Source of the DNA: Paenibacillus sp. FSL H7-0331 | Lineage (GTDB): Bacteria > Bacillota > Bacilli > Paenibacillales > NBRC-103111 | NCBI RefSeq assembly: GCF_001956045.1 | Contig: NZ_MRTH01000005.1 | Location: forward strand, 62,001 to 126,000 | Direction: 5' to 3' | DNA length: 64,000 bases | Shown here: piece by piece, positions 1-7,740 of the stretch | How the letters are laid out: each line of letters opens with the position of its first letter | Numbering within the stretch: position 1 is the first letter of the stretch | Made by a program: the position numbers and the translations under genes | Notes under the pieces: model-generated | What the model was told of the DNA's origin: nothing | Databases searched by the model: none | What the model saw: the letters and a program-made list of their open reading frames with translations, nothing else

Positions 1-256
1 ACAGGCGGATCAAATTATCGACAAAATCCCAACGATCTCGGATGAGGCTCAAGTCAAGGCTCTGTATACGGAGCTTACCAAGATCTGGCTCAAAGACATT
101 CCATCGATTCCTTTGATGTACAGACCGTGGGTGTTCCATACCGTTAACGAATCGATATGGAAAGGATTCCCTTCCCAAGGGGATGGTTCTAACATTCCTC
201 CGCAAATCGCGATCGACGGGGCCGGTATCAAAGCGCTGTATCAAATTCACAACTAA
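1..256 (+). CDS. ABC transporter substrate-binding protein, C-terminal fragment
   Basis: The reading frame is open from base 2 to a TAA at 254-256 and gives 84 residues, the C-terminal end of a family 5 (peptide/oligosaccharide type) solute-binding protein. The stretch KIWLKDIPSIPLMYRPWVFH followed by a final WKGFP-type segment is usual at the end of this family. The N-terminus lies upstream of the window. It precedes two permease and two ATPase genes, so it is the extracellular binding subunit of that transporter. The ligand cannot be deduced; homologues bind peptides or plant-derived oligosaccharides. Confidence 0.85.
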   Translation, partial: QADQIIDKIPTISDEAQVKALYTELTKIWLKDIPSIPLMYRPWVFHTVNESIWKGFPSQGDGSNIPPQIAIDGAGIKALYQIHN

Positions 257-380
257 TCGTTGAATAGGTTTGTGGCAACATCATAAAGCTGGGGGCCTAT
301 ATTTGGTTGAACAACCCGAATATAGGCTTCTTTCTAACCGGTCCCTATATGAATAACATCTGCTGAGGAGCGTGTAAAAT

Positions 381-1391
381 GTGAACGCTTACACCAAGTA
401 TTTTATCAATAAGTTTTTCTGGTATTTTCTTACCCTAGTTATCGCGGTTACGTTGAACTTTGTTTTGCCAAGACTGGTACAGGGAAACCCGATCAGCAGC
501 ATCGCCTCACAAATGACGCAGGGCATGACGGACAGTGACAGCATCAAAAAGGTATATGAAACCTTTACGATTGAATTCGGCATCGATAAGCCTCTGGGTA
601 CACAGTTTCTGATCTACGTTAAAAATCTGCTTACCGGTAATTTGGGCACCTCGTTTGGGCTTTATCCGAAAAAAGTAACCGATATTTTGGCATCCGCCAT
701 TCCATGGACCTTGGCACTGCAGCTTCCGGCGATCCTGACTGGATGGATTATCGGCAATATTCTTGGAGCTGTTGCAGCTTATAAAAAAGGCGTTTTCGAC
801 AAAGCACTCTTTCCGATCGCGCTGTTTGTCAACTCGATTCCTTTCTTTACGCTGGCCATCATTATGCTCTATGTTTTTGCACTTAATCTCAAATGGTTTC
901 CTTTATCGGGAGGATATGATTTCCAGATGATCCCTCGGTTAAGCTGGGATTTTATCGGCTCCGTGATTCGACATCACACGCTTCCTTTTCTGTCGATTGT
1001 ATTGGTTACCATTGGCGGTCAAGCAATAGGTATGAGAGAAATGTCCATTTATGAGTTGAATGCTGATTATGTCCTTTATAGCAAATTATTAGGCATTCGC
1101 GATTCCAAAATCGCCCAATATGTATTCAAGAATGCGATGCTGCCCCAAATAACCGGATTGGCTCTGTCGATAGGAACGATGGTCGGCGGATCATTGATTT
1201 GTGAAATTGTGTTCAGCTATCCGGGCATTGGAACCTGGCTGTTTACTGCGATCCGGCAATTGGATTATCCGTTAATTTCCGGCTGTACCTTAATTATTGC
1301 CTTTACGGTCCTGGTGGCGAACTTCCTGATAGAGATCGTGTATGGTATTGTTGACCCCAGAATCAAGGCGGCTCAAATGGAGGAAAATTAA
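381..1391 (+). CDS. DppB/OppB-type ABC transporter permease
   Basis: A 336-residue inner-membrane permease of the binding-protein-dependent transport family. The first hydrophobic segment is at about residues 12-30, a large extracytoplasmic loop follows, then five more hydrophobic segments. The EAA-type cytoplasmic loop ([20 protein letters not shown]) that docks to the ATPase is near residue 240. The start is GTG at 381, with GAGGAG at 365-370. It lies 124 nt after the binding-protein stop and one base before the next permease gene. It forms the import channel with the following permease. Confidence 0.92.
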   Translation: MNAYTKYFINKFFWYFLTLVIAVTLNFVLPRLVQGNPISSIASQMTQGMTDSDSIKKVYETFTIEFGIDKPLGTQFLIYVKNLLTGNLGTSFGLYPKKVTDILASAIPWTLALQLPAILTGWIIGNILGAVAAYKKGVFDKALFPIALFVNSIPFFTLAIIMLYVFALNLKWFPLSGGYDFQMIPRLSWDFIGSVIRHHTLPFLSIVLVTIGGQAIGMREMSIYELNADYVLYSKLLGIRDSKIAQYVFKNAMLPQITGLALSIGTMVGGSLICEIVFSYPGIGTWLFTAIRQLDYPLISGCTLIIAFTVLVANFLIEIVYGIVDPRIKAAQMEEN

Positions 1392-1392
1392 G

Positions 1393-2229
1393 ATGAATCA
1401 TTCTGTGAAAATATTGTTGAAGTCGCCTAAGTTTGTTTTTGGCACCAGTGCCTTGCTGTTGATGCTTGCCCTTGTCCTCATCTATCCATTAATCAACAGA
1501 AACGATCCGTTGGAAATGATGGCTATGGCTTTCCAGCCTCCTGATTCCAAGCTGCTCCTTGGCTCGGATAATTTTGGGCGAGATTTATTTCTGGAGCTCA
1601 TGTACGGTATTCGGACCTCTGTGCGTGTAGGTCTGATCGCCGGTATCTGCGCTACGGTAATTGGGCTGATTATGGGATTGCTAGCGGGGTATATCGGTGG
1701 TTTGGTCGATAATATCCTCACGGCTGTCACCAATATTTTTATCGTTATTCCTTCTTTTATTATATTGATTCTGATTTCCGTAAGCATCAATTCACGAAGC
1801 TCGCTGGTCACCGCAATCATTATCGGGATTACGAGCTGGCCCTGGACAGCTAGAGCAGTTCGTGCGCAAACCAGCTCATTAAGAAATAGGGATCATGTGA
1901 ATATAGCCAAAATTTCCGGTCATAGCACACCGCGGATTATCATTTTTGAAATTCTTCCTTATATCGCGTCTTATGTGGTGATGGCTTTCGTCCTGCAGAC
2001 GGCATCCGGGATTTTGTCGGAGGCTTCCATCTCCATGCTGGGACTTGGACCCTACAATACGATTTCGCTTGGCATCATCATGAACTGGGCATTGACCTTT
2101 GAAGCTCCGGTGGCTGGAGCGTGGTGGGCGTTCATCCCGGCTGCTTTTTCCATTGCGATCATTACCTTTTCGCTTTTTATGATGAATACAGGGATGGACG
2201 AAATTTTCAATCCCAAGATAAGGAGCTGA
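1393..2229 (+). CDS. DppC/OppC-type ABC transporter permease
   Basis: A 278-residue permease, partner of the preceding gene. An N-terminal membrane segment (about residues 14-34) is followed by the family motif [22 protein letters not shown] and a membrane domain with an EAA-type loop (about residues 170-190). An upstream in-frame ATG exists at 1342, but ATG 1393 is preferred because GGAGGA lies about 8 nt before it and the family usually begins just ahead of the first membrane segment. It starts one base after the previous stop, so translational coupling is likely. Confidence 0.92.
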   Translation: MNHSVKILLKSPKFVFGTSALLLMLALVLIYPLINRNDPLEMMAMAFQPPDSKLLLGSDNFGRDLFLELMYGIRTSVRVGLIAGICATVIGLIMGLLAGYIGGLVDNILTAVTNIFIVIPSFIILILISVSINSRSSLVTAIIIGITSWPWTARAVRAQTSSLRNRDHVNIAKISGHSTPRIIIFEILPYIASYVVMAFVLQTASGILSEASISMLGLGPYNTISLGIIMNWALTFEAPVAGAWWAFIPAAFSIAIITFSLFMMNTGMDEIFNPKIRS

Positions 2230-2235
2230 CGGGCC

Positions 2236-3264
2236 ATGAATAACAATATTCTGGAAGTAAAGGGTCTCAAAACCTATTATAAAACCCGGCTTAAAGAAAA
2301 TGTGTATGCTGTTGACGGAGTTGACTTTGTGCTGGAGGATGGTAAAACACTGGGAATCGCTGGGGAGTCAGGGTGCGGTAAATCGACCTTGGCCTTAAGC
2401 TTGATGGGTATGTATTTGCCACCGCTTAACTATAACAGCGGCTCGATTATTATTGATGGAACCGACATTACAAAGCTGAACACAAGCCAGCTGCGGACAC
2501 AGGTATTGGGAAGAGAAATCGCTTATATCCCCCAAGCTGCTATGAATGCGTTGAATCCTACACTTAAGATTATTCGTTTCATTGAAGATATGATGAAGGT
2601 GCATCGGCCGGAATTATCCAAGAAGCAGGTTTGGGACATGGCTGCTGAACGATTCGAAACCTTGAATCTGACGTCCAAGGTGTTGAATTCGTATCCCAAT
2701 GAATTGTCCGGCGGCATGAAGCAAAGAACTGTCATCGCTATTTCATCGATTCTCAATCCAAAGGTGCTCATTGCCGACGAACCGACCTCAGCGCTTGATG
2801 TAACGTCACAGAAGGCCGTCATCAAGCTGATGAAGGACTTGTTGGACAAAAAGTTTATTCGATCTCTCGTGTTCATCACCCATGAATTGCCCTTGTTGTA
2901 TCATGTGACGGACGATATTGTTGTGATGTACGCTGGAGAAATCGTTGAGAGAGGCACTGCCAAGCAAATGGTATTCGATCCTTTGCATCCCTATACGAAA
3001 AAGCTGATGGGCTCGATCATCGTTCCTGAAGAGGGGATGAAGGGCCATAAGCTTGAAGCGATTCCAGGAGCACCGCCGAATCTGAAAAATGTGCCTCCAG
3101 GCTGCCGGTTCGCTGAACGCTGCACTTACGCAACAAGAGAATGCAAAGAAGGCAAGATTGATAATAAAATCGTGGATGAGCGTATTTATCGCTGTATTTA
3201 CGATGCCAAGACTTTGCGCAAGTGGTATGAAGACGAGCAGGAAGTCAAGGGAGTGATCGCATAA
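2236..3264 (+). CDS. Oligopeptide-type ABC transporter ATPase (OppD/DppD family)
   Basis: A 342-residue cytoplasmic ATPase. Visible motifs are Walker [10 protein letters not shown] (about residue 45), signature LSGGMKQR (about 155), Walker [13 protein letters not shown] (about 176) and an H-loop ITHE. The C-terminal oligo_HPY extension carries the cysteines of [14 protein letters not shown], typical of the D subunit of peptide and nickel importers, where these cysteines can bind an Fe-S cluster. AAGGAG precedes the ATG. Its stop overlaps the next ATG by one base (TAATG). It powers uptake together with the next gene. Confidence 0.93.
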   Translation: MNNNILEVKGLKTYYKTRLKENVYAVDGVDFVLEDGKTLGIAGESGCGKSTLALSLMGMYLPPLNYNSGSIIIDGTDITKLNTSQLRTQVLGREIAYIPQAAMNALNPTLKIIRFIEDMMKVHRPELSKKQVWDMAAERFETLNLTSKVLNSYPNELSGGMKQRTVIAISSILNPKVLIADEPTSALDVTSQKAVIKLMKDLLDKKFIRSLVFITHELPLLYHVTDDIVVMYAGEIVERGTAKQMVFDPLHPYTKKLMGSIIVPEEGMKGHKLEAIPGAPPNLKNVPPGCRFAERCTYATRECKEGKIDNKIVDERIYRCIYDAKTLRKWYEDEQEVKGVIA

Positions 3265-4064
3265 TGATTCGGAATAAGGTCCTGATCAGTGGCACCCATA
3301 TGAGCAAGGTGTTTGGCTATGGATTAAACAAGACAACGGCCGTCAATGACGTCAGCTTTAAATTCCATGAAGGTGAAATTATTTCCATCGTTGGGGAAAG
3401 CGGCAGCGGGAAAACGACATTGGCCAAGGTGATTATGGGTCTATTGAAGGAAACCAGCGGTGAAATCGAATACAAAGGCAAGCCAAGAAAGCTTAAAAGC
3501 CATAGGGACAGGAAAGAGTATTGGAAAGACATCCAGGCGATTTTCCAGGATCCGTTCTCTTCCTTCAATATTTTTCATAAGGTCGATAAATTATTAATGG
3601 ACTGTATCAAATTGCAAGGGTTAAAGCTATCGAAGGATGAGCAATTTTTGAAAATGAAAGAGGCTTGTTCCTTCGTCAATCTGAAATTTGAGGAATTGTA
3701 TAATAAATATCCGTTTGAGCTCTCAGGGGGTCAAATGCAGCGTCTCATGATCGCCAGGATTTTCATGATGCATCCCAAAGTGTTAATCGCCGACGAACCC
3801 ACATCGATGGTGGACGCTTGTTCCCGCTCCACGATTCTCGACATGCTGATGAAGCTGCGTAATGAAAACAATATGACGATCATTTTCATTACCCACGACG
3901 TCGGACTGGCTTATTACGTAAGTGACACTATCTATATTATGGAGAAAGGTAAAATCGTGGAAAGCGGCAATGCGGAGAAGGTGATTCTGAATCCCCAGCA
4001 TAAGTATACCCAACAGCTGATCTCGGATGTTCCCAAAATTCATGAGGCTTGGAATTTGGGTTGA
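3264..4064 (+). CDS. Oligopeptide-type ABC transporter ATPase (OppF/DppF family)
   Basis: A 266-residue ATPase with Walker [10 protein letters not shown] (about residue 45), signature LSGGQMQR (about 154), Walker [13 protein letters not shown] (about 175) and H-loop ITHD. It is shorter than typical OppF (about 300 residues) because the C-terminal oligo_HPY extension is absent, which is common in the second ATPase of these operons. It overlaps the previous gene by one base and is the last gene of the operon; a terminator follows. Confidence 0.92.
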   Translation: MIRNKVLISGTHMSKVFGYGLNKTTAVNDVSFKFHEGEIISIVGESGSGKTTLAKVIMGLLKETSGEIEYKGKPRKLKSHRDRKEYWKDIQAIFQDPFSSFNIFHKVDKLLMDCIKLQGLKLSKDEQFLKMKEACSFVNLKFEELYNKYPFELSGGQMQRLMIARIFMMHPKVLIADEPTSMVDACSRSTILDMLMKLRNENNMTIIFITHDVGLAYYVSDTIYIMEKGKIVESGNAEKVILNPQHKYTQQLISDVPKIHEAWNLG

Positions 4065-4102
4065 GAAGCAAGGCGGATACGCAGGAACATAGATTGTTAA
4101 GG

Positions 4103-4136
4103 AAAACCAAACATCATTGCGCTGTTTGGTTTTTTA
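4103..4136 (+). terminator. Rho-independent terminator of the first ABC operon
   Basis: Stem AAAACCAAACA (4103-4113) pairs with TGTTTGGTTTT (4123-4133), with a 9-nt loop and a T-rich 3' side. It lies 39 nt after the last ATPase gene. Confidence 0.85.
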
Positions 4137-4228
4137 TTTTGGTCATTTACAGACTCATTGTTTTTACCTATGAAGATCATAGCTTTTATATCTTTGTAAT
4201 AGAGGGCTGAATATGGTACAAAGAAGAG

Positions 4229-4234
4229 TATAAT
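4229..4234 (+). promoter_or_regulatory. Candidate -10 box for leuB
   Basis: A perfect TATAAT lies 27 nt before the leuB ATG. No good -35 is seen at the right distance (best CTGAAT at 4207-4212, 16-nt spacer), so the call is tentative. No T-box or long leader fits in this short gap. Confidence 0.35.
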
Positions 4235-4260
4235 ACATGAAATATGGGAGTGAACCTACA

Positions 4261-5340
4261 ATGGCAGATGTTAAAAAAATCGCAGTAATCGCTGGAGACG
4301 GTATCGGACCTGAGGTTGTTGCCGAAGCATTAAAAGTATTGAAAAAAACCGAGGAAGTATTTGGCTACCGTTTTGAAACGGAGCATGGTTTATTCGGTGG
4401 TATCGCAATCGATGAAAAGGGAACTCCGCTTCCGCAGGAAACCTTGGAGCTTTGTAAAAAAGCGGACGCTGTGCTTTTGGGTGCCGTAGGCGGTCCAAAA
4501 TGGGATAATAACTCGAAGGAATTGCGTCCGGAAACAGGACTTTTGGGTATTCGTAAGGAGCTTGGCTTGTTCTCGAACATTCGTCCTGCAGTTATTTTCG
4601 ACTGTTTGAAGGATGCTTCCACTTTGAAGCCGGAGGTTCTGGAAGGAACGGACCTGATCGTAGTTCGTGAATTAACAGGTGGGATTTATTTTGGTGAGAA
4701 ATTCCGTCGCGAAAGTGCAAACGGTGAGGAAGCAGTAGATACTTGTGCATATAACGTAATGGAAATTGAGCGTATTGCCCGTCAAGCGTTCGAAATCGCC
4801 CAAACCCGCAGCAAAAGACTGGCTTCGGTTGATAAAGCGAATGTTCTTGAAACATCCCGTCTATGGAGAGAGACCGTTAATCGTATTTCCGCTGACTATC
4901 CAGATGTAGAGCTGGAGCACATCCTGGTTGATAACTGTGCCATGCAGCTGCTGCGTCGTCCTTCAAGCTTTGATGTTATCGTGACGGAAAATATGTTTGG
5001 CGATATTTTGAGTGATGAAGCAGCTATGCTGACGGGTTCAATCGGTATGTTGTCTTCCGCTTCGTTGGGTGAGGGTGCGTTCGGTTTGTACGAGCCGGTA
5101 CATGGCTCCGCTCCTGATATCGCAGGTCAAGGCATTTCCAATCCGATCGCAACCGTGCTTTCCGTTGCCTTGATGTTCCGTTTGACGTTTGGCTACCATG
5201 ATGCTGCTGAAGCTATCGAACGCGCAGTTAAAGAAGTTCTGGATGCAGGACACCGTACAGGTGATATTGCAGTCGATAAGAGCAAAGCGATTGGTACAAC
5301 AGCAATGGGTGATTTGATCATCAACGCAATCAGAAAATAA
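4261..5340 (+). CDS. leuB: 3-isopropylmalate dehydrogenase
   Basis: A 359-residue cytoplasmic enzyme oxidising and decarboxylating 3-isopropylmalate to 2-oxoisocaproate with NAD+ in leucine synthesis. Visible family signatures are [10 protein letters not shown] at the N-terminus, [11 protein letters not shown], the metal-site region [17 protein letters not shown] and the C-terminal [18 protein letters not shown], which is the NAD-binding pattern of LeuB rather than Icd. An upstream ATG at 4237 exists, but GGGAG at 4246-4250 places the start at 4261. It stands alone between a terminator and the peroxiredoxin promoter, whereas leuB usually lies in an ilv-leu operon. No leuA, leuC or leuD is in the window. 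Confidence 0.93.
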   Translation: MADVKKIAVIAGDGIGPEVVAEALKVLKKTEEVFGYRFETEHGLFGGIAIDEKGTPLPQETLELCKKADAVLLGAVGGPKWDNNSKELRPETGLLGIRKELGLFSNIRPAVIFDCLKDASTLKPEVLEGTDLIVVRELTGGIYFGEKFRRESANGEEAVDTCAYNVMEIERIARQAFEIAQTRSKRLASVDKANVLETSRLWRETVNRISADYPDVELEHILVDNCAMQLLRRPSSFDVIVTENMFGDILSDEAAMLTGSIGMLSSASLGEGAFGLYEPVHGSAPDIAGQGISNPIATVLSVALMFRLTFGYHDAAEAIERAVKEVLDAGHRTGDIAVDKSKAIGTTAMGDLIINAIRK

Positions 5341-5353
5341 TTTATGTCACAGA

Positions 5354-5368
5354 TTGTAATAATTATAA
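5354..5368. promoter_or_regulatory. PerR box upstream of the peroxiredoxin gene
   Basis: TTGTAATAATTATAA read on the minus strand gives TTATAATTATTACAA. This matches the Bacillus PerR consensus TTATAATNATTATAA at 13 of 14 defined positions. It lies 19 nt upstream of the -35 box. Inference: peroxide-inducible control. Confidence 0.75.
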
Positions 5369-5387
5369 AATAATAATCGTTTTAATA

Positions 5388-5416
5388 TTGACTTTGAACA
5401 GGTCAAATGTTACGAT
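5388..5416 (+). promoter_or_regulatory. SigA-type promoter of the peroxiredoxin gene
   Basis: -35 TTGACT (5388-5393), 17-nt spacer, -10 TACGAT (5411-5416), 42 nt before the start codon. Confidence 0.7.
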
Positions 5417-5458
5417 TTTAAGTGAAAAAATCATACAATTCCGGGAGGTAATAAGAAG

Positions 5459-6007
5459 ATGGCAGAACGTTTAGTAGGTAAGCAAGCTCCTGATTTTACG
5501 CTAGAAACCGTATCAGGTGATGGTGCTGAGTTCGGTAAAGCTTCTTTATCCGATTACAAAGGCAAATGGTTGGTATTGTTCTTCTATCCACTCGATTTCA
5601 CATTTGTATGCCCAACGGAAATTACAGCTCTGAGCCATGCTTATGAAGACTTCAAAAAATTGGATACTGATGTATTAGGTGTATCCATTGACAGCATTCA
5701 TTCCCACCGCGCTTGGATCAACACACCAGTGGACAGCAATGGTCTTGGCAAGTTGAATTTCCCATTGGGTGCGGATATTACGAAAAAGGTTGCACGCGAT
5801 TATGGCGTTTTGATCGAAGAAGAAGGTATCGCGCTTCGTGGTCTATTCATCATCAACCCAGAAGGCGAATTGAAATATCAAGTAGTTAACCATAATGATG
5901 TAGGCCGTAGCGTTGAAGAAACTTTCCGTGTACTGGAAGCTCTTCAATCCGGTGGTTTGTGCCCGATGAACTGGAAAAAAGGCGACAAGCATCTGGTTGC
6001 CAAGTAA
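5459..6007 (+). CDS. 2-Cys peroxiredoxin (AhpC/Prx1 type)
   Basis: A 182-residue cytoplasmic thiol peroxidase that reduces H2O2 and organic hydroperoxides. The peroxidatic cysteine is C51 in DFTFVCPTE and the resolving cysteine is C168 in GGLCPMNWKKG, so this is a typical 2-Cys enzyme. GGGAGG lies before ATG 5459. It is monocistronic with its own promoter, a PerR box and a terminator. No ahpF is adjacent, so the reductant is probably thioredoxin or an unlinked AhpF. RefSeq-type naming would be peroxiredoxin or AhpC. Confidence 0.93.
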   Translation: MAERLVGKQAPDFTLETVSGDGAEFGKASLSDYKGKWLVLFFYPLDFTFVCPTEITALSHAYEDFKKLDTDVLGVSIDSIHSHRAWINTPVDSNGLGKLNFPLGADITKKVARDYGVLIEEEGIALRGLFIINPEGELKYQVVNHNDVGRSVEETFRVLEALQSGGLCPMNWKKGDKHLVAK

Positions 6008-6040
6008 GCTTACGATTCGGACTTACTTCCTCATCATTCA

Positions 6041-6085
6041 AAAAATCCCTTTAGTCTGCTATACTGCAGCTAAAGGGATTTTTGT
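6041..6085 (+). terminator. Terminator of the peroxiredoxin gene
   Basis: A 14-bp stem, AAAAATCCCTTTAG (6041-6054) with CTAAAGGGATTTTT (6070-6083), followed by TTGTT. Confidence 0.9.
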
Positions 6086-6216
6086 TAAGAGATAAGAATG
6101 TATACGTTTTCAGCGAAGCTGAAGGATTCTTATGTTTCAAGAAAACATACCTCTGAACCGCGGTCGCTCATCTTTGAAAGGCCTCGATAAAGGTTTTCTT
6201 ATAGGAAGCGGCTTAC

Positions 6217-6256
6217 GCTTACGAAGTCATTTTTGCTTCGCAATACTTTTAGGAGG
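6217..6256 (+). repeat. GCTTACGAAGT hairpin element before the gcvH ribosome binding site
   Basis: GCTTACGAAGT (6217-6227) is followed by a CGAAG...CTTCG inverted repeat and then AGGAGG at 6251-6256. It is one of five copies of the 11-mer in this window, of which this one, the copy before 6705 and the last of the array before iolB sit directly upstream of a start codon. A further hairpin, TTCAGC-GAA-GCTGAA, lies at about 6109-6123. Confidence 0.6.
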
Positions 6257-6265
6257 AACAACATA

Positions 6266-6649
6266 GTGGAAATCGAACAAACCTTGAAATACAGCGAGAA
6301 TCACGAGTGGGTTCGTGTCGAGCGGAATTTGGCTGTGATTGGCATGACGGATTTTGCCCAGGAGGAGTTGGGTACGATCGTATTCGTGGAGCTTCCAGAG
6401 GTCGGCGATCTGTTGAAAGCAGGCGAACCGTTTGGCAGTATGGAATCCATCAAAACCGTATCGGAAATGTATGCGCCTCTATCGGGCAAAGTCGTGGACA
6501 TTAACCGTAAGCTTCAAAAGGATCCCGGAGCGATCAACATCGCGCCCTATGAAGGTGGCTGGATGATTGTTATCGAAGTTGCTGATGAGGCAGAGCTTGA
6601 GCAGCTATGGGATTATGACAAGTATCAGGATACTTACATACGATCATAA
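6266..6649 (+). CDS. gcvH: Glycine cleavage system H protein
   Basis: A 127-residue lipoyl carrier protein. The lipoylated lysine is K63 in ESIKTVSEMYAP and the beta-barrel core matches GcvH. It shuttles the aminomethyl group in glycine cleavage and in Bacillales also serves as the first lipoyl acceptor for relay to other complexes. The start is GTG 6266, because AGGAGG (6251-6256) lies 9 nt upstream; a TTG at 6233 is in frame but unsupported. No gcvT or gcvP is near, as in Bacillus subtilis where gcvH is also separate. It is probably co-transcribed with the following kinase-like gene, 55 nt away. Confidence 0.93.
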   Translation: MEIEQTLKYSENHEWVRVERNLAVIGMTDFAQEELGTIVFVELPEVGDLLKAGEPFGSMESIKTVSEMYAPLSGKVVDINRKLQKDPGAINIAPYEGGWMIVIEVADEAELEQLWDYDKYQDTYIRS

Positions 6650-6661
6650 AAAGGTGAGTTT

Positions 6662-6699
6662 GCTTACGAAGTAAGCTTCCTGCGGAAGCTCTTAGGAGG
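6662..6699 (+). repeat. GCTTACGAAGT double hairpin element before gene 6705
   Basis: GCTTAC-GAA-GTAAGC (6662-6676) overlaps a second hairpin AGCTTCC-TGC-GGAAGCT (6674-6690), and the ribosome binding site AGGAGG is at 6694-6699. The arm CTTCCT (6676-6681) could also pair with AGGAGG (one G-U pair), so the structure might mask or free the ribosome binding site. Confidence 0.65.
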
Positions 6700-6704
6700 T
6701 TCAA

Positions 6705-7670
6705 ATGAAAATTATTGTCGGCTTGGACGGAGGAGGCAGTCACACCAGAGCCATAGCTGTAGATGTGACTGGACGGGTGGTTGCTTATGTTGAACGCGGA
6801 GGCGCTAATCCTAATCACAATCCGGATGCTAGAGAGAACGTTCAAGGTGCAATAGCAGCTGTCATAGCGGAGGCGGGTTGCTCACCGCAGGATGTAGTCG
6901 GTCTGACCGCAGGATTTGCGGGATATGACAGGCCAGAGGATGCAATATGGGCAGAGCAATACATAAATCAGAACGGTTTGGTCTGTCCTCGGAAGGCAGT
7001 TAATGATGCCGTTATAGCACACATAGGCGCTTTGCGTAATCAAACTGGGATTATAGTGATATGCGGAACGGGCTCTGTAGTGTTCGGGATTAATGAAGCT
7101 GGGGAGCATGTACGTAATTATGAATATCATCATTATGCAGCTACAGCCGCTCGGCATTTAGCCTATAATACCATGTTCAGGATGATTGCCGGAGATGTGT
7201 TGAAAGAGGATCAGGTGCTGATTGATCAGATCTTAATGTATTGGCAAGTGGGACAAATCATGGATTTGGCAAAGCTCGCCAAGAACGGTTTCATTACCGA
7301 TTCCAAAGTGAGGAACCACCGCTTCGGCGGAATGGCACCTCTCATCACAGAAGCAGCGCTGCAAGGAATACCGCTAGCTTGCTCGGTATGCGATAATGCG
7401 GCTCGTGATATCAGCATCGGAATTCGTTTGATTGGCACCAGCTTTTCCGCAGAGACCATACCTGTAACATTAATCGGCAGCGTTGCACAAAGCGACTACA
7501 TAGCCGCCAGGATAAATAAGGAGCTGCGGAGCGAGACAATCCGGCGTTATCATGTCAAGGAACCAGCACTATCACCGACTATGGGTGCGGTGTTGATAGC
7601 TATGGGGTTGGCAGACATCAATATTGACGAGCATCTGATTAATCGATTGAAGGAACATCCGCAGGCATGA
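6705..7670 (+). CDS. BadF/BadG/BcrA-type ATPase, N-acetylglucosamine kinase-like
   Basis: A 321-residue cytoplasmic protein of the ASKHA fold. Phosphate-1 motif GLDGGGSHTRA is at residues 5-15 and phosphate-2 motif VICGTGSVVFG is near residue 123, with a third glycine-rich segment near the C-terminus (SPTMGAVLIA). This layout is that of N-acetylglucosamine and related sugar kinases in the BadF/BadG/BcrA family; length fits the kinases. Substrate is not certain, since no amino-sugar genes adjoin. It starts 5 nt after AGGAGG and ends before a bidirectional terminator. Likely role: phosphorylation of GlcNAc or glucosamine. Confidence 0.82.
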   Translation: MKIIVGLDGGGSHTRAIAVDVTGRVVAYVERGGANPNHNPDARENVQGAIAAVIAEAGCSPQDVVGLTAGFAGYDRPEDAIWAEQYINQNGLVCPRKAVNDAVIAHIGALRNQTGIIVICGTGSVVFGINEAGEHVRNYEYHHYAATAARHLAYNTMFRMIAGDVLKEDQVLIDQILMYWQVGQIMDLAKLAKNGFITDSKVRNHRFGGMAPLITEAALQGIPLACSVCDNAARDISIGIRLIGTSFSAETIPVTLIGSVAQSDYIAARINKELRSETIRRYHVKEPALSPTMGAVLIAMGLADINIDEHLINRLKEHPQA

Positions 7671-7690
7671 TTGCAAACTATCGAACCAAA

Positions 7691-7740
7691 TAAAAACAAG
7701 GAACCGAGGGCAAGATCCCTGAGTTCCTTGTTTTTATTTT
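7691..7740. terminator. Bidirectional terminator between convergent genes
   Basis: AAAAACAAGGAAC (7692-7704) pairs with GTTCCTTGTTTTT (about 7722-7735), with A and T runs on both sides. It serves the kinase-like gene on plus and the GH15 gene on minus, whose stop codon (7734-7736) lies inside the 3' arm. Confidence 0.85.

Noticed and set aside
1342..1392. Longer start for the second permease
   Set aside because: It would overlap the first permease by 50 bp; ATG 1393 has a better ribosome binding site and the usual family length.
6086..6265. Glycine riboswitch before gcvH
   Set aside because: The tandem glycine aptamer core was not found; the visible structures are the repeated hairpin elements instead.
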